Source of the DNA: Methylophilaceae bacterium
GTDB lineage: Bacteria; Pseudomonadota; Gammaproteobacteria; Burkholderiales; Methylophilaceae
NCBI GenBank assembly: GCA_006844635.1
Contig: SPJO01000124.1
Location: forward strand, 18,018 to 82,017
Reading direction: 5' to 3'
DNA: 64,000 nucleotides
Made by a program: the position numbers and the translations under genes. Positions within the stretch are counted from its first letter, which is position 1; each line of letters starts with the position of its first letter. Under the pieces are notes generated by a model, which saw only the letters and a list, made by a program, of their open reading frames with translations, made no database searches and was not told where the DNA came from. This document shows, piece by piece, positions 55,604 through 63,725 of this stretch.

Positions 55604-55640
55604 CAAAAAATCCCGACACATTCCTGAGTCGGGATTTTTA
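55604..55640 (-). terminator. Intercistronic terminator/attenuator between hps and phi
   Basis: TCCCGAC-N10-GTCGGGA (55611-55634) is flanked by A6 and T5. On the minus strand it lies 42 bases after the hps stop and is followed by T6. It should terminate a fraction of hps transcripts and so give more hps than phi mRNA. Confidence 0.75.
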
Positions 55641-55675
55641 AGCTCATATCAATAATTACTTATTGATAACAGTAA

Positions 55676-56308
55676 TTAACCGTGAGCAATTTTTGTGATT
55701 TCTGCAGCAGAAGCAGCAGGATCTTCAGCACCGTAGATAGCTGCGCCAGCAACGATGATAGAAGCACCAGCGTCACGTACTTGAGCAGCTGTGTCAGCTT
55801 TAACACCACCAGCAACTGAGATATCAGCGCCTGTGTTTAAAGCAGCGATTGTAGCTAAATCGTTAAATGGTGTTTGGCCAGCAGCTTGCTGATCAAGACC
55901 AGTATGAACACCGATGATGTGTGCGCCAGCAGCAACAACTTCTTTAGCTAGAGCAGCTTTATCAGCAACGTTGATCATGTCAACTTGTGCTTTTTTACCA
56001 TATTTGTTTGCAACGTCGATAACACCTTTGATAGTACCGATGTCAGCACAACCTAGAACTGTACAGATGTCTGCACCAGCTTTGTAGAATGGCTCAGCTT
56101 CGTAGAAACCAGCATCCATAGTTTTTAAGTCAACTAGGATTTTGTTGTTTGGGAACTTAGCACGTAGTGTTTCTAGTAATTTGATACCGTTATGCTTGAT
56201 GCATGGTGTACCGATTTCTAGAATGTCAACGTGAGGAGCAACTGTAGCTGCTAGTGCAACTGTTGCGTCAAAGTCTAGTGAATCTAATGCCATTTGTGTT
56301 AATGCCAT
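55676..56308 (-). CDS. hxlA: 3-hexulose-6-phosphate synthase (RuMP pathway)
   Basis: HPS condenses formaldehyde with ribulose 5-phosphate to give hexulose 6-phosphate. The 210 residues form an OMP-decarboxylase-fold barrel with VDILEIGTPCIKHNG, the metal and catalytic motif LVDLKTMDAGFYEA (DxKxxD), VLGCADIGTIKG, and VAGGVKADTA. Codon bias is extreme (favoured codons such as gca, act, gct), signalling very high expression. It has a consensus promoter, a perfect leader hairpin and a CGGAG ribosome site. It is the key formaldehyde-assimilation enzyme identifying this organism as a RuMP methylotroph. Confidence 0.97.
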   Translation of the reverse strand: MALTQMALDSLDFDATVALAATVAPHVDILEIGTPCIKHNGIKLLETLRAKFPNNKILVDLKTMDAGFYEAEPFYKAGADICTVLGCADIGTIKGVIDVANKYGKKAQVDMINVADKAALAKEVVAAGAHIIGVHTGLDQQAAGQTPFNDLATIAALNTGADISVAGGVKADTAAQVRDAGASIIVAGAAIYGAEDPAASAAEITKIAHG

Positions 56309-56342
56309 GGTTAATCTCCGATATAAAGTTAATTATTACGAC

Positions 56343-56369
56343 AAACGCTTTTAGTGTGTAAAAGCGTTT
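56343..56369 (-). repeat. Perfect 11-bp stem-loop in the hps leader
   Basis: AAACGCTTTTA-N5-TAAAAGCGTTT lies between the predicted start point (about 56397) and the hps ATG. No terminating T tract follows. A 5' stem that protects the mRNA, or an operator for a repressor, are the plausible readings. Confidence 0.65.
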
Positions 56370-56403
56370 ACCGCTGTTTTGTACTACTAAAAACTGGACA
56401 CAC

Positions 56404-56432
56404 ATAATAAGTGCCCAGCAATTTCCTGTCAA
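56404..56432 (-). promoter_or_regulatory. Strong sigma-70 promoter of hps
   Basis: On the minus strand TTGACA (56427-56432) and TATTAT (56404-56409) are separated by exactly 17 bp. The consensus -35 and near-consensus -10 predict one of the strongest promoters in the window, separate from the upstream transaldolase gene. The leader is about 89 bases. Confidence 0.8.
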
Positions 56433-56491
56433 TCTTAAAAACCAATTTTCATCTACCCATTTGGGGTATGAAGTTCGTTTTTAAAACTGAA

Positions 56492-57442
56492 TTAAAGCTT
56501 TTCGCTCAATGCTGCTTCAAGTTTGTCTTGATCAGCAACGAAACCACGAATGCCTTCAGAAAGCTTTTCAGTTGCCATTGCATCTTGATTTAGTGCAAAG
56601 CGGAACTCTTCTTCTGTCATCTTCGCTGGCGCTGTTTTAGATGCACCACCATCAGATAATACTTGTGTTAATGTGCCTTCTGTTTTCTCTAAGTCTTGTA
56701 ACAAGCCTGGAGATACAGTTAAGCGATCACAACCTGCTAGCGCAATCAACTCACCAGTGTTACGGAATGAAGCACCCATCACCACTGTTTTGTAACCGTG
56801 CTCTTTGTAATATTGATAAATATTACGTACTGAAATCACACCTGGATCTGACTCTTGATCATATGTTTCACCTGTTTTTGCTTTGTACCAATCTAAGATA
56901 CGACCAACAAATGGTGAGATTAAGAATACACCAGCTTCAGCACATGCACGCGCTTGACCAAAACCGAATAACAATGTGAGGTTACAGTTGATGCCTTCTT
57001 TTTCAAGCGCTTCGCCTGCTTTAATACCTTCCCATGTTGATGCTAACTTAATCAACACACGATCAGTACCAACACCAGCTTCTTTGTATAACGCTACTAA
57101 TTTCTTACCTTTAGCAATCATTTTCTCAGTGTTAAATGACAAACGTGCGTCAACTTCTGTCGAAATACGGCCTGGCACTACTTTAGAAATTTCGATACCG
57201 ATTAATACAGCTAGTTTGTCAGCCGCATTTTCGATTTGCTCTTCTTTGCTACCACCTTGTGCTTTTGCAAAAGCAATTGATTCTTCAATCAAGTGTGCGT
57301 ATTGCGGCAATTGACTTGCTTTAAGCAATAATGATGGGTTAGTTGTTGCGTCCACAGGCTTTACTGATTTAATTGCATCTACATCACCAGTATCCGCCAC
57401 AATCGTGGTCATTGATTTAAGTTGTTCTAATAAATTAGCCAT
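56492..57442 (-). CDS. tal: Transaldolase
   Basis: Transaldolase moves a dihydroxyacetone unit between sugar phosphates and regenerates ribulose 5-phosphate acceptors in the RuMP cycle. The 316 residues have the N-terminal signature [14 protein letters not shown], the catalytic Lys in [34 protein letters not shown], and [11 protein letters not shown]. It is a TalB-type full-length protein. A perfect AGGAGG ribosome site (57448-57453) lies five bases before the ATG. It precedes hps and phi on the same strand, with its own and the hps promoter. Confidence 0.95.
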   Translation of the reverse strand: MANLLEQLKSMTTIVADTGDVDAIKSVKPVDATTNPSLLLKASQLPQYAHLIEESIAFAKAQGGSKEEQIENAADKLAVLIGIEISKVVPGRISTEVDARLSFNTEKMIAKGKKLVALYKEAGVGTDRVLIKLASTWEGIKAGEALEKEGINCNLTLLFGFGQARACAEAGVFLISPFVGRILDWYKAKTGETYDQESDPGVISVRNIYQYYKEHGYKTVVMGASFRNTGELIALAGCDRLTVSPGLLQDLEKTEGTLTQVLSDGGASKTAPAKMTEEEFRFALNQDAMATEKLSEGIRGFVADQDKLEAALSEKL

Positions 57443-57610
57443 TACATCCTCCTAGAAAATTGCTGAACTTTTGCGTTATTTGTCGATTTGTAGAAATTTA
57501 ACTAGAGCATTATATCGCAAAATAATCCTAGAATGATTCGACAATGTGAATTTTCATCTATTTGTCATGTTCTTTAGATTGCAAAACAATGTTAATTAGA
57601 TTGTATCGCC

Positions 57611-58555
57611 TTGATTACGCGCCTAACATGGCTGACATATTATTTGGATGAAGTTGTTATGCATGTTTATCATGAAGAAGATACTGCAACGCAGGCGTTA
57701 GAAATACTCACAGCCACCAACACATGGTTGCTAGCACGCCATCAATGGTTAATTGATACTATGCGGTGCATTCTTACCGGAGAAAATCTACCACCGACAG
57801 ACAAGCTAGCTACTTTTGATTATGTGATGCCAGAGCACGTCAATCTGTCAACACACTTAATGCAGCACTTTACTGAGATTAGAACTGCTTTAGAAACACA
57901 GTGGCTAGAAGCAACTAATACGATTCATCCCATGTCTGGATTAACCGTTTATGAGCAATTAAACAGTTACCAGTCTTCGGCACATCACTTTATGCTTGCA
58001 GCAAAAAAGGCCCATCAAAAACTTTTAGAGGAATTCGCTATGCGTGACTCACTTACTGGAGCAAAGACTCGATTAACCATGGATGCCACACTCAAAGAAG
58101 CGTTAGAACAAGCTGAAGTTTCTGGGCGTCCTTGCGCTATCGCATTAATTGACCAGAATGCATTTAAAGCCATTAATGACCGCTGGGGTCATGTTGTGGG
58201 TGATGAGGTGCTCGTACAAACAGCGAACATCTTCCAAAACAACTTGAGAATGACCGACCAATTATTCAGGTTAGGTGGTGATGAATGGCTAGTCCTGATG
58301 CCGAAAACCACCAAAGTACAAGCGGATAAAGTCATGCAAAGAACACTAACAATCTATAATGCCTATCAGTTCAAAGCCCATGATGACACGGATTTTTCAA
58401 CAACCTTCAGTTATGGCATTGCAGAGTCTAGTGAAGAGCTTACGGTAAAAATATGGTTAACCGAAGCAGACAAGCAGCTTTACGAAAATAAACGGGAAAG
58501 CGAGACTGTTACTCAGCATCAACCTGCAAATCAACAACAGGTAAGCGCAAGCTAA
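57611..58555 (+). CDS. Cytoplasmic diguanylate cyclase with CZB-like N-terminal domain
   Basis: The protein has 314 residues from a TTG at 57611, or 298 from the ATG at 57659; the latter is more likely as it has a purine-rich GGATGAAG upstream. The N-terminal four-helix region (about 35-150) resembles the zinc-sensing CZB domain of E. coli DgcZ. It has His in ARHQWL and a HLMQH pair, but the expected Cys position is not conserved. The GGDEF domain (about 155-300) reads GGDEW, with an RMTD I-site five residues earlier and DQNAFKAINDRWGH. Cyclase activity is likely. The gene ends inside the convergent kinase gene. Confidence 0.83.
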   Translation: MITRLTWLTYYLDEVVMHVYHEEDTATQALEILTATNTWLLARHQWLIDTMRCILTGENLPPTDKLATFDYVMPEHVNLSTHLMQHFTEIRTALETQWLEATNTIHPMSGLTVYEQLNSYQSSAHHFMLAAKKAHQKLLEEFAMRDSLTGAKTRLTMDATLKEALEQAEVSGRPCAIALIDQNAFKAINDRWGHVVGDEVLVQTANIFQNNLRMTDQLFRLGGDEWLVLMPKTTKVQADKVMQRTLTIYNAYQFKAHDDTDFSTTFSYGIAESSEELTVKIWLTEADKQLYENKRESETVTQHQPANQQQVSAS

Positions 58556-60473
58556 AGGTTGTTGGCTGGCCCAAGTCACTTTCCACGCGTACAGCACCCA
58601 GATGCTTTTCCGCTACTGTGCGCACAAAGTACAAGCCTAAACCTGATCCACCCGCCATTTTTTCATGACCCTTCACTCGTGAGAAACGTTTAAATAAATC
58701 CGCTTGCTCACCAGCGGAGATTCCTCGCCCATCATTCGTCACAGAAAATGTCGCGTGGGTTTTTTCAGCATTTGTTGTCAGCTTAACCAAGATTCCAGTC
58801 TGTTCAGCGCCATATTTCACTGCATTTGTCAGTAAGTTAAGCATCGCACGATGCAGCAAGCCAAAATTGCCCGATACCCAAACAATGTCCTCGCCTAAAT
58901 CACGCTCAATCACCATCCCTTTTTGGCTGGCCGCTTCATATGCATCATCAATGGTTTGATGTACCAAGCCTAACAAATCCACCTCTTGAAACTGTTTTCT
59001 ATCTAGCATTTCTGCACGTGAAGCTTGTAAAAAGTCTTCCGCTAGCTGTAATGCCTGTGATAATGGCTGTTGCAGTTTTCCTTTTAATTGTTGATGTGTC
59101 TCTACTGTCATCAAGGCTTTTGCAATTGGCGCTCTTAAATCATGTGAAATAAATGCAAGCGTTTCTTTTCTGTCTTGATTCAAAAAGTGCAGTTGTTCTG
59201 ATGCTTTTCGCACCTGTGCGATACGCGCATCAAACTTATCGTAGCCAGCCAACTTCAGGCTACCTTCCTGATTCGGCAAACTCATGATGTTTTTTCGTAG
59301 ATATTGCAACTCAAAATCTAAGAAACGTTGTGCAGCTTCTAACTTACGCCAACTCCATAATGGATAGGCCAACAACAAAGCCACCATCGCTGCGGATGGT
59401 GGTAACCATAGCCCTGCTAACTTAGGTAACACCCCAGCCAACAAACCAATTAGCACCATGAATAAAATCGTACTGACAAAGCCGCGCAAACCCGGCAATT
59501 TAGGCATCCATAGCAAAGGCGCAACCGATAGTAACAATACCGTGGCGAGTGCAATTGATCGTGGCACTTCTGTAATCAAGCTTTGTTGGCGGATAGATTG
59601 CAACACATTTGCATGAAACTCCACACCAGCCATGGGTTGACCTAAGCCTGAGACTGGGGTGGTTAAAAGATCATTCATCCCCAATGCCGTCGCGCCAACA
59701 AGCAATATTTTGTCTTTGAATATGTTTGGCGGGTACTCACCGTTAAGCACTTGCGCATAAGACAAACGGTAAAAATGACCTGGTGGGCCTAAGAAATTGA
59801 CACGCCTCTGCTCTGTTCGAACCAAGCTAAATGGATTGAGCGTCCCCGCTTCAACATTCGTCGTAAAGTTATTCTTGCTTTTGTTTTGTTGCGCAACATT
59901 TAACGTTGCTTGCGCAAACGTTTGCCATACTGGCGCGCCAACCCCCTCATACAAATACACACTTCGCGCAATACTATCTTGATCTAATACAGCATGCACA
60001 CGACCAATATCAGCAGCATGTTGCATCAACTTAGGGAGCGGCAAGGTTTCTATAATCTGGCCATTAGCACGCACCGCCTCCAACAACACAGGTAATACCA
60101 CATTTCCCGAACCTTCAATCGCTTTAGAAAGTGCCAAATCGGCGTTCGTGTTACCACGTTCAGGCTCTGCAAAAATAACATCAAAACCAATCGATGCCGC
60201 CTCTTCATTTTTTAATCGCTGCAACAGGTCTGCGTGTACTTGTCGCGACCAAGGCCAACGACCCAACTGCGATAAGCTGTCTTGATCAATAGCAATAATC
60301 ACAATATCATCCGGTGGTGCAACTTGAATTAAACGCTGCCCAATATCAAAAATCACATTGTCGACACGATTAAAAATGCCGCTAAGGTGTAGCACCAGCG
60401 TAATAAGCAGTAAGATTAAAGCAGAAGACGCTAAGTCATTAAGTTGAAAACGACTAAATGAAAAGCCCAGCAC
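58509..60473 (-). CDS. CHASE2-domain sensor histidine kinase
   Basis: This 654-residue membrane kinase has an N-terminal helix (about 12-30), an extracytoplasmic CHASE2 sensor (about 32-300) and three closely spaced helices (about 310-395). A HisKA domain follows with the phospho-acceptor in AFISHDLRAPIAK (His near 445), then an HATPase domain with NLLTNAVKYG, NDGRGISAGEQ and GGSGLGLYFVRT. The genes for a LysM/FecR protein and an OmpR-type regulator lie directly upstream on the same strand and probably form one signalling system. Its 3' end overlaps that of the convergent diguanylate cyclase gene by 47 bases. Confidence 0.92.
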   Translation of the reverse strand: MLGFSFSRFQLNDLASSALILLLITLVLHLSGIFNRVDNVIFDIGQRLIQVAPPDDIVIIAIDQDSLSQLGRWPWSRQVHADLLQRLKNEEAASIGFDVIFAEPERGNTNADLALSKAIEGSGNVVLPVLLEAVRANGQIIETLPLPKLMQHAADIGRVHAVLDQDSIARSVYLYEGVGAPVWQTFAQATLNVAQQNKSKNNFTTNVEAGTLNPFSLVRTEQRRVNFLGPPGHFYRLSYAQVLNGEYPPNIFKDKILLVGATALGMNDLLTTPVSGLGQPMAGVEFHANVLQSIRQQSLITEVPRSIALATVLLLSVAPLLWMPKLPGLRGFVSTILFMVLIGLLAGVLPKLAGLWLPPSAAMVALLLAYPLWSWRKLEAAQRFLDFELQYLRKNIMSLPNQEGSLKLAGYDKFDARIAQVRKASEQLHFLNQDRKETLAFISHDLRAPIAKALMTVETHQQLKGKLQQPLSQALQLAEDFLQASRAEMLDRKQFQEVDLLGLVHQTIDDAYEAASQKGMVIERDLGEDIVWVSGNFGLLHRAMLNLLTNAVKYGAEQTGILVKLTTNAEKTHATFSVTNDGRGISAGEQADLFKRFSRVKGHEKMAGGSGLGLYFVRTVAEKHLGAVRVESDLGQPTTFSLRLPVVDLQVDAE

Positions 60474-60482
60474 GATTTTGCA

Positions 60483-62108
60483 CTATTCCGGATGTGCGTA
60501 GAACTCATAAACAGCAGCAGGACCAGAAACCCCATCACGATCTATGTGTTTAATATATAAGGTTTGTTTACCATATTCTTTAAGCAAGAAGCTAAACTGC
60601 TCTTTGACATTGCGGCCCTGCCATACATCTATTTGGTGATTAAACTCATTATCTAAACTCGCGTCGTAAGTCATCCCATCGGCTGGCGGAAGCGTATTCA
60701 CATACACACGATTATTGGCCACTTTCACTGTTAACTGACTAACATCCGGTTTGGGAGGTAGCGGCTTATAGGTAAATTGACTGACTTTAATGGCAGGGCC
60801 TATATCTTCCTTGCCCTCTGCATCATTGGCGACACTGGTTAATCGCAAGAAGTAAGTGCCCGGGGCCAAGTTTTTGCTCACTTGATATTCTGTTGTGGCA
60901 ACACGATTGGTCTCATGTACTTGCTGGAATGACTTGTCTTGTGCAATTTCAACGCTATACAGCTTCGCTTCTGCGACAGGCTGCCATGATAACAACGGTT
61001 TTGCTTGTCTAACCACCTCATTAGCAGATGGCGAAATAAGTGCTGGCTGTAACGGGCGCGCATTAACAGTAAATGCATGTAAGGCATCGTAACCAGCAAT
61101 ACCATTTTTATCTTTCGCGCGTACATTCAGAAAGTAGTTGCCATCAGCAACATCGGCAAATACCAGCTGTTGCGTTTTGCTCTCTGACTCCGCAATAATT
61201 TGATTAAGCTGTTGATCAGTCACGACTTTTCCCGCCCAGGCCGCTGCACCCTGCATATCAGGTAATTCAAAGGTCAATGGCAGCGATTGATAATGCTTTT
61301 TTAACGCTGTTGTGTTGGCCGCTGGTAGCAATACTACTGGTGGCAATGGTGCTTTACCTTGTTCAACCTTACTACCGAAGCCTTTATTCACTAGTACTTC
61401 AGTCCCTTGCGCAGCCAAGCCGACACGGCCATCTAGTGTTTCTTGCACCATGGCTTTATCACCCGCACTCACGCGAAACTTCGTTCCTCGAACCGCAGCA
61501 ATCGCGCTAGGCGTAATCACTTGCATTTGATTGCCCTGTTCATGTTTTGGATTAGCATGTGTCTGCAATTGCCCTTTTTGTAAGCGCAAGCGTGTATCAA
61601 CCATTGCGCCACCACTATACAAGCTCATGGTGTCGAGCTTTAAGTTCGAGTTTGATGCGAGCTCAGACGTTGTGCCATCGGCAAATCGAATCACAACTTT
61701 GCTGTTTTCTTTTGTGCTGATGTTAGCACCAGCGCCAAGCTTCTGACCGACCGCTAATGGTTGGGTATCCACCGCTGACACCTGCAAATCTGCCTGACCT
61801 GAAACGAAAATAACTTCTGCGCTAGCAGGCGCTTGTTTAACTAAGCCGAGCGGCACCTGCAAAACCTTACCAACCTGCATGCGATAAGGGTTTTTCACTT
61901 GGTTTAGTCGCTGTATGGTCTTCCAGTCATCTGGATTGATCAAATGCTTTTTTCCTAGCGTAATTAGATTATCGCCTGGGCGAACAGTGTACCGCCATAG
62001 ACCCGCTTCTTCAGCTGCAATGGCTTGCAAGCTAAAACAGCTCAACAGCATAAATGCTACCGCTGTTTTCCAATGCATAAAATCAATCATTTTTCCACCC
62101 ATCAACAA
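60483..62108 (-). CDS. LysM and FecR domain periplasmic protein
   Basis: The 541-residue precursor has a signal peptide ending LQAIAAE. The likely start is the ATG at 62090 (MIDFMHWK), which has GGTGGA just before it; the ATG at 62108 is the other candidate. A LysM peptidoglycan-binding domain (about 38-90) is followed by a FecR-type domain (about 115-240, with VRGTKFRVSAGD) and two fibronectin-like beta regions up to the end. It follows the response regulator gene directly and precedes the CHASE2 kinase by 9 bases. An accessory sensing or wall-anchored ligand role for the kinase is inferred. Confidence 0.87.
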   Translation of the reverse strand: MLMGGKMIDFMHWKTAVAFMLLSCFSLQAIAAEEAGLWRYTVRPGDNLITLGKKHLINPDDWKTIQRLNQVKNPYRMQVGKVLQVPLGLVKQAPASAEVIFVSGQADLQVSAVDTQPLAVGQKLGAGANISTKENSKVVIRFADGTTSELASNSNLKLDTMSLYSGGAMVDTRLRLQKGQLQTHANPKHEQGNQMQVITPSAIAAVRGTKFRVSAGDKAMVQETLDGRVGLAAQGTEVLVNKGFGSKVEQGKAPLPPVVLLPAANTTALKKHYQSLPLTFELPDMQGAAAWAGKVVTDQQLNQIIAESESKTQQLVFADVADGNYFLNVRAKDKNGIAGYDALHAFTVNARPLQPALISPSANEVVRQAKPLLSWQPVAEAKLYSVEIAQDKSFQQVHETNRVATTEYQVSKNLAPGTYFLRLTSVANDAEGKEDIGPAIKVSQFTYKPLPPKPDVSQLTVKVANNRVYVNTLPPADGMTYDASLDNEFNHQIDVWQGRNVKEQFSFLLKEYGKQTLYIKHIDRDGVSGPAAVYEFYAHPE

Positions 62109-62792
62109 CTAATCCAACCTTTCTAAACGATAGCCTTGATGGTAAACAGAAATTAAACGCCAACCGAACTCTGGAATGAGCTTCAGCTTGTTACGTAAAT
62201 GACTAACATGCACATCCAACGTACGTGTATCAATATCTGGTGTCGTGCCCCAAACAACTTTCGTCAAATGTGCGCGAGATAACAAAATACCAACCTGGCT
62301 GAAGAAATACAAAGCCAAATCCAGCTCTTTCTCAGTTAACTTAACGGGGCTGCCATCAATGGTAAATTTCCGCTTAGCAAAGTCAACGGTCAATGCGTCA
62401 TATTCCACGACACTTAATTCAGTCGTTTTGGGATTTGAGCGTCGGTATAAAGCATTGATTCTGGCAATCAGCACTTTGGGGTTAACAGGCTTCACAATAT
62501 AATCATCAGCGCCTGACTCAATCACAGCAACAATATCTTCTTCTGCATCCCTTCCTGTTAAAAACACAACGGGTGGATAGCTGCCTTTTATTTTGATGCT
62601 TTCTAGCACTTCACGGCCAGTCATGTCTGGGATTTCCCAATCGAACAGTGCTAAGTCATATTGATCTTCATGTATGGCTTTTAAGCAAGCGCGTCCAGAC
62701 TCGAAGTGGTCGACTTCATGCCCTGCAGCCTGCAATGCTTCAATAACATCATCAGCAAAGGAACGATTATCCTCTAAAAAAACAATTTTCAT
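62109..62792 (-). CDS. OmpR-family response regulator
   Basis: This 227-residue transcription factor has a receiver domain (1-120) with acidic pocket MKIVFLEDN, the phospho-acceptor Asp in LALFDWEIPDMTG near 51, and the conserved Lys in DDYIVKPVNP. A winged-helix DNA-binding domain follows, with the recognition-helix region RTLDVHVSHLRNKL and the wing YHQGYRLERLD at the C-terminus. It is the first gene of a leftward three-gene unit with the FecR protein and the CHASE2 kinase, its presumed partner. Confidence 0.93.
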   Translation of the reverse strand: MKIVFLEDNRSFADDVIEALQAAGHEVDHFESGRACLKAIHEDQYDLALFDWEIPDMTGREVLESIKIKGSYPPVVFLTGRDAEEDIVAVIESGADDYIVKPVNPKVLIARINALYRRSNPKTTELSVVEYDALTVDFAKRKFTIDGSPVKLTEKELDLALYFFSQVGILLSRAHLTKVVWGTTPDIDTRTLDVHVSHLRNKLKLIPEFGWRLISVYHQGYRLERLD

Positions 62793-62882
62793 ACTTCTCC
62801 ATTTTACAATAGGTCCGGCGGTATTGTCCCATACCTAACAAACCAATCATACGCTGAATTGTTAATTTATATTAAATGCAAA

Positions 62883-63725
62883 TTAAATCACTGCATGGGC
62901 TAATAGCGTTGCCACGGTCAAATCAGCACTTGTTCCTGGATTAATACCAGCTGCTTTAAGTTGCGCATCAAATGTTAATAACGCCTTCAAATACAGTTTT
63001 GGGTTCGTGCGCTGTTGATAAGCTTCATAATGCACCTTTGCCTCTGATTGCACTTGCTCTGCCTGTGCCACACCGTGTTTCCGTACGATGTGGCTATCTA
63101 GATGATGACTCAACCAGTATAAGTATACCTCCGTAACGGCCCAAGCAGCGTTATCCAAGCGCTTTACTGCGGCCTGATAGTGCGGCACACCTTCCGTGAG
63201 AATGTTAAAAAAACCATTGCTATATTGCAGCGCGATTAAATCCCTACTGGCTGCGGCTTCCATCACAGTCAGCAAGCTAGCTCGCGCTGGCCCGTGTACA
63301 TCATGTGTGTCAGATTGACCTAAACCTGCAGGGTTAGCGCGTAAAATAGCTTTAAATAGCCACTCAGCATCCGTCACCGTTGTTGATTTGAGCATCTTAG
63401 GCAAGTGTGTCTGCAACGGTTGCTCAGCATCTTGCAAGCGGCACTGAATAATAGGCGCACATAGCAGAATAATGCCCAAATTTGTATTACACGCAACAGC
63501 CTCCCAAGTCGCTGCAACGCCTTGATAAATACGCTCGCCAAGTGATAAATCAGCTTGTGAAATAGCAATAGCCGACACCTCTGCACTTTCAATAAAGTCC
63601 TGCACTTGCATGCCGTGCCCATCAGCAAACACATGTACATTACCTGGCTTTATCGCTTCGACCTCGGCTAAACATGCCTGTTGGTATACATGCTTTAACA
63701 ATCTTGGTTGGTCATCTCGCATCAT
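62883..63725 (-). CDS. CitG/MdcB-like triphosphoribosyl-dephospho-CoA synthase family protein of C1 clusters
   Basis: This 280-residue protein has the family N-terminus CLAEVEAIKPGNVHVFADG and internal motifs TNLGIILLCAPII and DTHDVHGPARASLL. The C-terminus contains GINPGTSADLTVATLLAHAVI. CitG makes the prosthetic-group precursor of citrate lyase, but no lyase genes are present. Relatives of this family occur in methylotroph and methanogen cofactor clusters, where the reaction is not established. It overlaps the upstream ATP-grasp gene by four bases (ATGA), indicating coupling. Confidence 0.8.
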   Translation of the reverse strand: MMRDDQPRLLKHVYQQACLAEVEAIKPGNVHVFADGHGMQVQDFIESAEVSAIAISQADLSLGERIYQGVAATWEAVACNTNLGIILLCAPIIQCRLQDAEQPLQTHLPKMLKSTTVTDAEWLFKAILRANPAGLGQSDTHDVHGPARASLLTVMEAAASRDLIALQYSNGFFNILTEGVPHYQAAVKRLDNAAWAVTEVYLYWLSHHLDSHIVRKHGVAQAEQVQSEAKVHYEAYQQRTNPKLYLKALLTFDAQLKAAGINPGTSADLTVATLLAHAVI

